A stretch of DNA of 64,000 nucleotides from Alistipes finegoldii DSM 17242. GTDB taxonomy: Bacteria; Bacteroidota; Bacteroidia; Bacteroidales; Rikenellaceae. Positions 16,365 through 24,619 of the stretch are shown in pieces. Made by a program: the position numbers and the translations under genes. Every line of letters begins with the position of its first letter. Position 1 is the stretch's first letter. The notes under the pieces were generated by a model. It searched no databases, was not told the origin of the DNA, and saw only the letters and a list, made by a program, of their open reading frames with translations. Location: contig NC_018011.1 in NCBI RefSeq assembly GCF_000265365.1, positions 744,001 through 808,000 on the forward strand, in the 5' to 3' direction.

Positions 16365-16901
16365 ATGAACAGCATAATTCTTATTGCCGCCTGCGCCGTA
16401 TGTCTGGATCAGTTGTTTTTCCGGGGGCGGCTCGCGTCATATGTCGTCGACAATCTGAAAGGTCCGAAGAAAAAACACACCGGGCATAACGCTGCCCCTC
16501 ACACGCCGAATGCCGGTACTGCACCCCGTCAAACTCCTGAAATTCTCGTGTCAAAATCCTATCGGTGCGGACTGGAGCGGACTGGAGCGGACATCGGCAC
16601 CGCCCCGGCAGGCGGAGATGCTATATTTGCCCCGGCTTCGGAAGAGAAGTCCGCGATGCAGGGGTGGAACACCCTTGTCGTGCGGCCCTCGATCGGCGAA
16701 GACGGCGAACTTGCGGAGCCCAAAGCGCCCGCCGGCGCCCGATTCCCGCTTCCGGCTCTCCCCGCCAGAGCAGAACTCCGTGACGCGGAGGTTCATGCGA
16801 TGCTCGGAGAGCTGGACTTCGGAGAGAGCGCCGTCATGGGCGATGCCACGGCCGAGGAGCGGCAGGCCATTGCCAACTTCGACATCCGGGCCTATGCTTA
16901 A
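16365..16901 (+). CDS. traD: Conjugation protein TraD-like
   Basis: 178 residues. An N-terminal hydrophobic segment (SIILIAACAVCLDQLFF), a low-complexity basic/Pro-rich middle and an acidic conserved end (LGELDFGESAVMGDATAEERQAIANFDIRAYA). Its place between the DUF3408 pair and TraE matches TraD of CTnDOT-like operons. Residues of the SYRCGLERTGADIGTAP segment are encoded by the 37-bp repeat also found beside the IS3 element, so this part of the gene may have been shuffled. Function in transfer is unknown. Confidence 0.7.
   Translation: MNSIILIAACAVCLDQLFFRGRLASYVVDNLKGPKKKHTGHNAAPHTPNAGTAPRQTPEILVSKSYRCGLERTGADIGTAPAGGDAIFAPASEEKSAMQGWNTLVVRPSIGEDGELAEPKAPAGARFPLPALPARAELRDAEVHAMLGELDFGESAVMGDATAEERQAIANFDIRAYA
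16561..16597. repeat. 37-bp perfect repeat, copy inside traD
   Basis: Identical to 14226-14262, 2.3 kb upstream. It is in frame within traD. Confidence 0.9.
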
Positions 16902-17044
16902 TTAAAAACGACCTACGACATGAAATGGAATAACGAATACGGCTGACGCCTTTTCCGCAGCAGGAAATACGATGTATCCGGTCGCAGAATGCTCCCAAAG
17001 CAGGCTGCGGCCTTTTTCACACCCTTAACCAAACTACTTGAACG

Positions 17045-17341
17045 ATGAAAAAAAGAGCAATTTTCATGATTTTCTCCCTGTGCTCCGCACTCGCCTGCTT
17101 TGCACAGGGCAACGGCATGGCCGGCATCAGCGAGGCCACGAACATGGTAACGTCCTATTTCGACCCGCTAACGAAACTGATCTTCGCCGTCGCGGCAATC
17201 CTCGGACTGGTCGGCGGCGTGCGCGTCTACTCGAAATTCTCGTCGGGTGACCCGGACGCTTCGAAATCCGCCACGGCGCTGTTTCTCTCATGCGTCTTTC
17301 TGGTGATCGTCGGTACGGTCTTACGTTCGTTCTTCCTCTAA
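17045..17341 (+). CDS. traE: Conjugation protein TraE (DUF4134, VirB2-like)
   Basis: 98 residues: a signal peptide (MKKRAIFMIFSLCSALACFAQ) and two hydrophobic segments (LIFAVAAILGLVGGVRVYSKF; ATALFLSCVFLVIVGTVLRSFFL). DUF4134/TraE proteins are the pilin-like VirB2 equivalents of Bacteroidetes conjugation systems. It precedes traF by 3 nt. Between traD and traE (16902-17044) lies a nine-codon open frame after an ATG at 16921 and a GC-rich dyad, possibly an attenuator. Confidence 0.9.
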   Translation: MKKRAIFMIFSLCSALACFAQGNGMAGISEATNMVTSYFDPLTKLIFAVAAILGLVGGVRVYSKFSSGDPDASKSATALFLSCVFLVIVGTVLRSFFL

Positions 17342-17344
17342 ACG

Positions 17345-17396
17345 ATGGCGGAATACCAAGTGAACAAGGGAGTCGGCCGTCAAGTCGAGTTTCAGG
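17345..17396 (+). CDS. traF: TraF (DUF4133, VirB3-like), exon 1
   Basis: The gene starts at 17345 with MAEYQVNKGVGRQVEFQ plus the first base of a Gly codon, then is broken by a group II intron (17397-19884). It continues at 19885. DUF4133 proteins typically begin MAEYPINKGVGRPVEFKGL, so the frame and the exon boundary are well supported. TraF is a small inner-membrane channel component. The full spliced product is 109 aa. Confidence 0.88.
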
Positions 17397-19884
17397 GCGC
17401 GCACGTAATGGTTCTTTGGCAAATGCGTCGATAGCAAGACGTTAGGCAAGTGTTCGATAGCCTATCATCGATCGGCTTATCCGAAAGGGAAACCGGACGG
17501 GGAGTATAGCCTGCCGATAAACTGATAAGTCATACAGTTACCAAGTATGCGACTGAATCAGGAGATGAAAGATAGATACGAGGATAAAGTCTGGATTGAT
17601 TGAACGATAGTCCAAGTGGCACAACTCGAAACTGTGGCGGAAGGTAACTACAGACGCCATACTGTAACACACTCGATTCGACCTTGGAGGGTTGGGTGCA
17701 GAACAGGTTACAGCACAACTGCGATAAGCAGAAACGGATGAAAGTCGTATCCGACAATCTATCAAAGCTATGTTGCCGAAGAATTAAACGTGGATTGCCT
17801 AACCCGGAATGCCGAAAGGCTATTAGGTTTCAGACCTATGAAAATCCGGTATGGCAACGGAGCCACCGTAGTAGTCCGAGCGAGGGAAAGCCTCGTACAT
17901 GGCGAAGGGTGGCAGCTAACATTTTTAATACAAATTAACGGATAATGTGTGAGACATTATGAGAAATCCAGAGAGAGTATTAAACAGTCTGTCAGAGCAC
18001 AGCAAAGTTTCGAGCTACAAGTTTGAACGGCTCTACAGGGTTCTATTCAATTCGGAGATGTTTCTCCTCGCCTACCATAATATACAAGGTAGGCAGGGAA
18101 ATATGACGGAAGGTTCCGACGGTAAAACTATCGACGGAATGAGCCTGAAACGGATTGAAAATTTGATTGATGCGCTCAAAGATGAGTCGTACCAACCAAA
18201 ACCGGCAAGAAGGACGTACATCCCGAAGAAAAACGGGAACATGCGACCTCTCGGCATACCGTCTATCGACGACAAATTAGTGCAGGAGGTATTGCGAATG
18301 CTGTTGGAAGCAATTTATGAAGGTAGTTTTGAGAACACCTCGCACGGTTTCCGACCCAAACGCAGCTGCCACACCGCACTGATACAGGTGCAGAAGAATT
18401 TTACTGCGGCCAAGTGGTTTATCGAGGGCGACATTGAAGGATTCTTCGATAACATCAACCATGATGTACTTATCGGAATCTTGAAAGAACGTATCGCAGA
18501 CGACCGCTTTATCCGGCTAATGTGGAAATTTTTGAAAGCTGGCTACATCGAAGATTGGACATTTCATAGAACATACAGCGGAACACCGCAAGGTGGCATC
18601 ATTAGCCCGATACTGGCTAATATCTATCTCGACAAGCTGGATAAGTACATGAAAGAGTATGCCTGTCAATTCGATAGAGGCGACAGACGGGCAATGAACC
18701 TTGAGTACAAACGGTATTCCAGGAAAATTTGGTGGCTCGGCACAAAGCTGAAGCAAACCAAGGATAAAGATACTCGGAAGGAACTGATTGACGCGATTAA
18801 GCAACATCAGAAAAACAGGATGCACTTACCCTCTGTCGATGAAATGGACGAGGGATATAGACGGATTAAGTATGTGAGGTATGCCGATGATTTTATTATC
18901 GGAGTGATTGGCAGTAAATCGGACTGTGAGGCCATCAAAGAGGATATTAAGAATTTCCTCGGCGAGAAACTGAAATTGACGCTCTCCGAAGAAAAGACCT
19001 TAATCACGCACGGCAATAGAAAGGCAAAATTCCTCGGCTATGAAATCTATGTCCGACCATTCACGGATAAGACGTTAAGAGGCGAGAAATCGGGAGTACT
19101 TATTAAGGCTTACGGCAAAAAGGTAGTGTTGGAAGTGCCAATGTCCACAATGCGGGATAAACTTCTCTACTACGAGGCGATGGAAATTCATCAATTCGAG
19201 GGTAAAGCGAAATGGAAACCCACAAGCCGGACAAAGTTGCTACATCTGGACGACCTCGAAATACTGGATGCCTATAACAGAGAAATCCGAGGTTTTGCAA
19301 ACTATTTTTCTATCGCAAATAACAGTTCACACCTGAATTCTTTCAAGTACATCATGCAATACAGTCTGTATAAGACTTTTGCACGAAAGTACAGTACGAC
19401 AGCCCGAAAGATTATCGCAAAGTATCGACATCACAAAGATTTTGCGGTTTTCTATGAGGACAAGAAAGGAGGAAAGAAGATGCGGGTATTCTTCAACGGG
19501 AGCTTTAAGCGTAAAACAACCGCGATGGACGCGAGTTGTGATTATGTAGCCAACACGATTTTCAATACCACTGTATCAAGCCTTATACAAAGGTTAAAAG
19601 CGGGTAAGTGTGAATTGTGTGGCGCAACGGAAAACATTGAAATACACCACGTCAAAAGACTCAAAGACTTAAAAGGCAAAGAGCCATGGAAAATCCAAAT
19701 GATTGGACGTCAGAGAAAGACGTTAGCTGTATGTATTCCCTGTCACAACAAGATACATCACGGGATAATAGACTGAATATGTTAGTGGAGAGCCGTGTGC
19801 GCCGAGAGGTGCAAGCACGGTTCGGAGGCGAGTTCTTGGAAACCTACCGTAGAAATACGGCAAGGCACCGGGTTCTTAGCCTAC
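17397..19884 (+). mobile_element. Group II intron 1 (in traF), 2488 nt
   Basis: It begins GCGCGCACGTAAT and ends CTTAGCCTAC. Domain V is at 19790-19823 (34 nt, GAGCCGTG...ACGGTTC), followed by domain VI with a likely bulged branch A 7 nt from the 3' end. The intron encodes its own reverse transcriptase (17959-19776). Removing it joins exon bases into an uninterrupted traF frame (codon phase 1). It is related over its length to intron 2 at 24620-27108, which is one nucleotide longer. The 5' end has GC where the consensus has GU. Confidence 0.92.
17959..19776 (+). CDS. ltrA: Group II intron reverse transcriptase/maturase 1
   Basis: 605 residues starting MRNPERVLNSLSEHSK. The RT domain includes IPKKNGNMRPLGIP, GFRPKRSCHTAL, FIEGDIEGFFDNI, TPQGGIISPILANIYLD and the active site YADD near residue 309. 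A maturase (X) region follows, and a C-terminal HNH-type endonuclease (CELCGATENIEIHH...CIPCHNKIHHG, about 549-600). It would promote splicing and retrohoming of its intron. All domains look intact. The pre-RT region and length suggest a mitochondrial-like class, which is my inference. Confidence 0.93.
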   Translation: MRNPERVLNSLSEHSKVSSYKFERLYRVLFNSEMFLLAYHNIQGRQGNMTEGSDGKTIDGMSLKRIENLIDALKDESYQPKPARRTYIPKKNGNMRPLGIPSIDDKLVQEVLRMLLEAIYEGSFENTSHGFRPKRSCHTALIQVQKNFTAAKWFIEGDIEGFFDNINHDVLIGILKERIADDRFIRLMWKFLKAGYIEDWTFHRTYSGTPQGGIISPILANIYLDKLDKYMKEYACQFDRGDRRAMNLEYKRYSRKIWWLGTKLKQTKDKDTRKELIDAIKQHQKNRMHLPSVDEMDEGYRRIKYVRYADDFIIGVIGSKSDCEAIKEDIKNFLGEKLKLTLSEEKTLITHGNRKAKFLGYEIYVRPFTDKTLRGEKSGVLIKAYGKKVVLEVPMSTMRDKLLYYEAMEIHQFEGKAKWKPTSRTKLLHLDDLEILDAYNREIRGFANYFSIANNSSHLNSFKYIMQYSLYKTFARKYSTTARKIIAKYRHHKDFAVFYEDKKGGKKMRVFFNGSFKRKTTAMDASCDYVANTIFNTTVSSLIQRLKAGKCELCGATENIEIHHVKRLKDLKGKEPWKIQMIGRQRKTLAVCIPCHNKIHHGIID

Positions 19885-20162
19885 GACTCACGGCGCAGTA
19901 CCTCGTGCTGTTCGTCGCGGGGCTTCTGGGCGTCTTCGTCTGCTTCGCCGGAATGTACATGAGCGGCGTCCCGCAGGGCCTGTGCATCCTCTTCGCCCTC
20001 ACGGCCGGCCTTGCCGTCACGGGCGGCACCTTCTACCTGAACCGCCGTTTCGGCCCCCACGGGCTTCAGAAGCTCATGGCCTCGCGCCGGCATCCGCGGC
20101 GCATCGTTCACCGCCGGGCCGTCGGGCGGCTGTTGCGTTTTCGTCGAACCGTAAAACTGTAA
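19885..20162 (+). CDS. traF: TraF (DUF4133, VirB3-like), exon 2
   Basis: Continues exon 1 after intron removal: G-LTAQYLVLFVAGLLGVFV..., then two membrane segments (LVLFVAGLLGVFVCFAGMYM; LCILFALTAGLAVTGGTFYL) and a conserved end RFGPHGLQKLMASRRHPRRI. The match to DUF4133 order and length confirms the intron boundaries. It ends 4 nt before the traG ATG, as expected for the transfer operon. Confidence 0.88.
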
Positions 20163-20166
20163 TCCT

Positions 20167-21090
20167 ATGCGCGGAACCCTGAAAACCTCGACCTTGGAAT
20201 CGAAATTTCCACTTCTGAGAGTCGAGAACAACTGCATCATCTCCAAGTTCGCCGACATCACTGCGGCCTACCGCGTCACACTGCCCGAACTCTTCACCCT
20301 CACGGCCGAGGAATACGAAGCACTGCACGGCGCATGGCTCAAAGCCCTGAAAGTGCTGCCGGATTACACCGTCGTCCACAAACAGGACTTCTTTATCGAA
20401 GAACGATACACGGCTCCGGAGGAGGGTTCCGAGCGGAGCTTTCTCGCCCGCTCTTACGAACGTCATTTCAACGAGCGGCCCTACCTGCGCCATACGTGCT
20501 ACCTGTTCGTTACGAAGACCACGCCCGAACGGATGCGGCAGACCAGCGCCTCGTCCGTGCTGTGCCGGGGCTTCATCGTCCCGCGGGAGATGCGCGACAC
20601 GGATGCCGTGACGCGCTTTCTGGAGGCCGCGGAGCAGATGGAACGCATCCTGAACGATTCGGGCCTCGTGCGCGTCGAGCGGCTTACGGAAGCAGAGATC
20701 GTCGGCACGGCGGACGACGCCGGGCTGCTGGCCCGTTACTTCGCCCTCTCGGACGAACAGCGTCCGGTCGTCAACGAGGATATCCGTCTCGACCCGGACG
20801 TGATGCGTATCGGGGACAAATACCTCTCGATGCACACGCTCTCCGATCTGGACATGCTGCCGCAGAGCGTGGCGACGGATTTCCGCTACGAACGCCTCTC
20901 GACCGACCGCTCGGACTGCCGCCTCTCCTTCGCGGCGCCCGTGGGGCTGCTGCTCTCCTGCAACCATGTCTACAATCAGGTGATCTTCCTCGACGACCAC
21001 GACGAAACGCTCAAGCGGCTCGAAGCCTCGGCCCGGAACATGAACTCGCTGGCGGCCTATTCGCGCTCGAACGCCATCAACCGGGAGTGG
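20167..21090 (+). CDS. traG: TraG conjugation ATPase (VirB4-like), exon 1
   Basis: Codons 1-308 of the VirB4-type ATPase that powers the conjugative channel (MRGTLKTSTLESKFPLLRVE...SRSNAINREW). This is the N-terminal non-catalytic domain. The reading frame is broken after INREW by group II intron 3 (21091-23469, phase 0) and resumes at 23470. Without splicing, translation adds only seven foreign residues (VRYVAV-type tail) and stops at 21111, so conjugation depends on splicing. Confidence 0.9.
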
Positions 21091-23469
21091 GTGCGATACG
21101 TCGCTGTGTAAGTAATTGTTAAACTTAGATTTAACCCGTTGTTTCGTCAACGGTAGCCTATGGACAGATGCACCAATAGTAATATACTGTATCAAAGCTG
21201 TCCAGACAAGGTAGCCCTTCCGAAAGGAGCAGTCAGAACCGTGAGGGAAAGACAATGGCTGTTAGTATCATACAGTCAGGGAGCTTGGCTTGGGTGGTAT
21301 GGTTAGCGTAAGCGAACTGTCGTCTAAACGTCGTAAGGTTGAAGAAGCCAAAGATACTGATAGGCTTCAGCCCAAAAGGGAAGCAGTCGGTTATTCCTCT
21401 CCATTCTGGGAATACACGAACAGAGTACTGCCGGTGTAATAGACAGAACCTAACCCACTTATAAGTTACTTGCACGGAACGTAGTAAGCCCGTATTTCTC
21501 CTGCCAATGACAGGTAAGCAGACCGTAAGGAATGCCGAATGGAGTGCGGGTATAGGATTGCAGAAAAAGCGAATGCCACCCTGTAATGGGGTGAATAGGG
21601 ATTGAAACATCATCCCGCTGCGAAAGCAGGCTGACTTCTGCGGTAGGTGATTCTTTACAAGAAACTTTTAGAACTTTTAAAAGGAGAAAAGCAAATGAAC
21701 GAAATTAAAAAATCGTGTGCATCGACTGACCAAACGCAGAGCAAATGGGACAGTATAAATTGGCTCAAATGCGAAGCTGCGGTTCAAAAGCTACAAGCGC
21801 GTATTGTAAAGGCTCAAAAAGAGGGTCGCCACAACAAGGTCAAAGCCTTGCAGTGGACACTGACCCACTCGTTTTACGCTAAAGCATTAGCGGTAAGACG
21901 TGTAACTTCCAATAATGGGAGTAAAACGGCTGGCGTCGATATGGTAACATGGAAAACGCCAGATGCTAAAGTGTGTGCAATAACCGAACTGAAAAGGAGA
22001 GGTTATACACCCCAACCTCTGAGACGAGTACATATCAGAAAGAGTAACGGGAAATTAAGACCATTGGGTATACCAACTATGAAAGACCGGGCTATGCAGG
22101 CATTGTATCTGATGGCACTGGCTCCCGTAGCTGAAACAACGGCTGATGCCAATTCTTATGGTTTCAGAAAAGAAAGGAGCACGGCAGATGCCGTTCAACA
22201 ATGCTTCAATGACCTGGCAAGGACGACATCCCCACAATGGATCTTAGAAGGTGATATCAAAGGTTGTTTCGACCATATCAGTCATGAATGGTTGCTTGAC
22301 AATATCCCTATGGATAAAGTTTTGCTCCGTAAATGGTTGAAAAGTGGATTTATTTTCAACAAGCAACTTTTTCCGACAGAGGAGGGAACTCCTCAAGGCG
22401 GCATCATCTCCCCAACTCTTGCAAATATGACTTTGGACGGACTGGAAAAACTGCTTGCCGATAGCTTTCCGATAAACCGCTCGAAGAAAAATTACTATAC
22501 TCCTATGATAAATCTTGTTCGCTACGCGGATGATTTTATTATCACAGGAGAGAGTAAGGAGTTGTTGGAGAACCATGTTAAACCATTAGTCATTGAGTTT
22601 CTTCAAGCAAGAGGGCTTACCTTATCAGAAGAAAAGACTAAGATAACTCATATAGAAGAAGGGTTTGATTTTCTTGGGTTCAATATCAGAAAATATAAAG
22701 GCAAGTTTATCACAAAACCATCCAAGAAGAGTCGAAAGAGATTTTTAGATAAGGTTCGTGAAATAGTGGACAAGAACAAGTCTTCTAAGCAACAATCTTT
22801 GATACGATTGCTAAACCCAGTCATTAGAGGATGGGCGAACTACTACAAGGGGTGTTCTGCATCGGAAACTTTCCGTAAAACAGATGCACAAATTTTCAAC
22901 AAACTATGGCGATGGTCTCGCAGAAGACATCCCAAAAAAGGTAAACGATGGATTGCCAACAAGTATTATCACACTGTAAGAGGTAGAAGCTGGACTTTTG
23001 CCGTACCGCTTGAAAACAGGAAAGTGGATAAATACCACACTCTTGTGAGATTGTCGGATACGAAAATAAAGCGACATATCAAAATCCGCAGTGAGGCCAA
23101 CCCATATGATGCCGATTGGAAAGATTTCTTCGATCAATACAAGACCCGAAGAATGCTTGCACACTTAGACGGCAAGCAATATATCTATCGCCTGTGGAAT
23201 CAGCAAATGCAATGTTGCCCTGTGTGTGGCAAGCACATCACACGGGAAACTCCCTGGAAAATTACTGAAATGACAGGGAGCAGTAGAAAGGCGAAAGTCC
23301 TAATACATGATCATTGCAGCCGAATTACTAACAGAAATAAATGGAAGTTACTATGAGCCGGCTTTTAGTTACAAATAAAAGTTTTGAATTGCTTGAGCCG
23401 TATGAGGGGAAACTCTCACGTACGGTTCTTAGAGGGGAAAGCTCCCGTAAGGGGGCTGACCTACTCGAC
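21091..23469 (+). mobile_element. Group II intron 3 (first intron of traG), 2379 nt
   Basis: Starts GTGCGATACG (consensus GUGYG) and ends CCTACTCGAC. Domain V at 23395-23428 reads GAGCCGTATGAGGGGAAACT... and is a perfect 34-nt domain V. Domain VI follows with a bulged A between GAG/CTC and GGG/CCT pairs, 7 nt from the 3' end. Joining the exons gives INREW-IEMYLNEAHSQG, the expected TraG sequence. It is of a different class from introns 1 and 2. Confidence 0.92.
21695..23356 (+). CDS. ltrA: Group II intron reverse transcriptase/maturase 3
   Basis: 553 residues from the ATG at 21695, which has a good ribosome site (AAAAGGAG) 8-12 nt upstream; the 16 codons before it are skipped. RT blocks: IRKSNGKLRPLGIPTMKDRAM, SYGFRKERSTADA, ILEGDIKGCFDHI, TPQGGIISPTLANM and YADD near residue 276. 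Then the maturase region (LNPVIRGWANYYKG) and a C-terminal HNH-like cysteine motif (CPVCGKHITRETPW, from about 508). It resembles the chloroplast-like class (inference). It appears intact. Confidence 0.93.
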   Translation: MNEIKKSCASTDQTQSKWDSINWLKCEAAVQKLQARIVKAQKEGRHNKVKALQWTLTHSFYAKALAVRRVTSNNGSKTAGVDMVTWKTPDAKVCAITELKRRGYTPQPLRRVHIRKSNGKLRPLGIPTMKDRAMQALYLMALAPVAETTADANSYGFRKERSTADAVQQCFNDLARTTSPQWILEGDIKGCFDHISHEWLLDNIPMDKVLLRKWLKSGFIFNKQLFPTEEGTPQGGIISPTLANMTLDGLEKLLADSFPINRSKKNYYTPMINLVRYADDFIITGESKELLENHVKPLVIEFLQARGLTLSEEKTKITHIEEGFDFLGFNIRKYKGKFITKPSKKSRKRFLDKVREIVDKNKSSKQQSLIRLLNPVIRGWANYYKGCSASETFRKTDAQIFNKLWRWSRRRHPKKGKRWIANKYYHTVRGRSWTFAVPLENRKVDKYHTLVRLSDTKIKRHIKIRSEANPYDADWKDFFDQYKTRRMLAHLDGKQYIYRLWNQQMQCCPVCGKHITRETPWKITEMTGSSRKAKVLIHDHCSRITNRNKWKLL

Positions 23470-24619
23470 ATCGAAATGTACCTCAATGAGGCGCATTCGC
23501 AGGGGCTGCGCTCCGTAAGGTGCCACTGCAACGTCATGGCATGGGCCGAGAACGAAGCGGAGCTGAAGCGCATCCGCAACGACGTGGGCTCGCAGCTCGC
23601 GCTGATGGGATGCACGCCGCATCACAACACGGTGGACGTGCCGGTGCTGTTCTGGGCGGCGATTCCCGGCAACGAGGCCGACTTCCCTGCCGAGGAGAGT
23701 TTCTACACCTTTCTCGATCAGGCCCTCTGTCTTTTCAACGGGGAGACCAACTACCGCTCGTCGCTCTCGCCCTTCGGAATCAAGATGTCCGACCGCCTGT
23801 CGGGCATTCCGATTCATCTGGATATCTCGGATCTTCCGATGAAGCGCGGCGTCATCACGAATCGGAATAAATTTATCCTCGGACCGTCGGGCTCGGGCAA
23901 GAGTTATCTGACGAACCATCTGGTTCGTCAGTACTGGGAGCAGGGTTCGCATATCCTGCTGGTCGACACGGGCAACTCCTACCAAGGGCTCTGCTCGCTG
24001 ATTCACGCCAAGACCAAGGGCCGCGACGGGGTGTATTTCACCTACACCGAGGAGGCGCCCATCGCCTTCAATCCCTTCTATGTCGAGGACGGAGTGTACG
24101 ACGTGGAGAAGCGCGAGTCGCTCAAGACGCTGCTGCTGACCCTTTGGAAACGCGAATCCGAGGAGCCGACGCGCTCGGAGGAGGTGGCGCTCTCGAACGC
24201 CGTGAACCTCTACCTCTCGAAGCTCCGCACCGACCGCTCCATCGTCCCCTCGTTCGATACCTTTTACGAGTTCGTCGAAACCGACTACCGGCGGCTTCTG
24301 GAGCAGAAGCGCGTGCGCGAGAAGGATTTCGACCTCGAAAATTTCCTGAACGTGCTGGAACCTTACTATAAGGGCGGCGAATACGACTACCTGCTGAACT
24401 CCGACAAACAGCTTGATTTGCTGGACAAGCGTTTCATCGTCTTCGAGCTGGACAACATCTCCTCGAACCGGACGCTGCTGCCGGTGGTGACGCTCATCAT
24501 CATGGAGACCTTCATTTCGAAGATGCGGCGGCTGAAAGGCGTCCGCAAGATGATTCTCATCGAGGAGTGCTGGAAGGCCCTCACCTCGGCCAATATGTCG
24601 TCCTACATACGCTACCTTT
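23470..24619 (+). CDS. traG: TraG conjugation ATPase, exon 2
   Basis: Resumes TraG with IEMYLNEAHSQGLRSVRCHC and contains the nucleotide-binding core: Walker A ILGPSGSGKSYL (about residues 443-454 of the spliced protein) and Walker B KMILIEECWKAL near 667-678. It is interrupted again after SSYIRYL plus one base by intron 2 (24620-27108). The break falls within the conserved catalytic region, about 15 codons after Walker B, a site common in group II introns that target conserved sequence. Confidence 0.92.

Noticed and set aside
16921..16947. Tiny ORF before traE (MKWNNEYG)
   Set aside because: Only eight residues, no ribosome site of note; possibly a leader peptide but not supportable.
17345..20162. 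traF as a pseudogene
   Set aside because: The break is an intact group II intron and the exons join in frame, so the gene is probably functional after splicing.
20074..21255. Long minus-strand open frame opposite traF/traG
   Set aside because: It is the GC-rich antisense shadow of traG exon 1; composition is Arg/His/Val-rich and it crosses an intron boundary.
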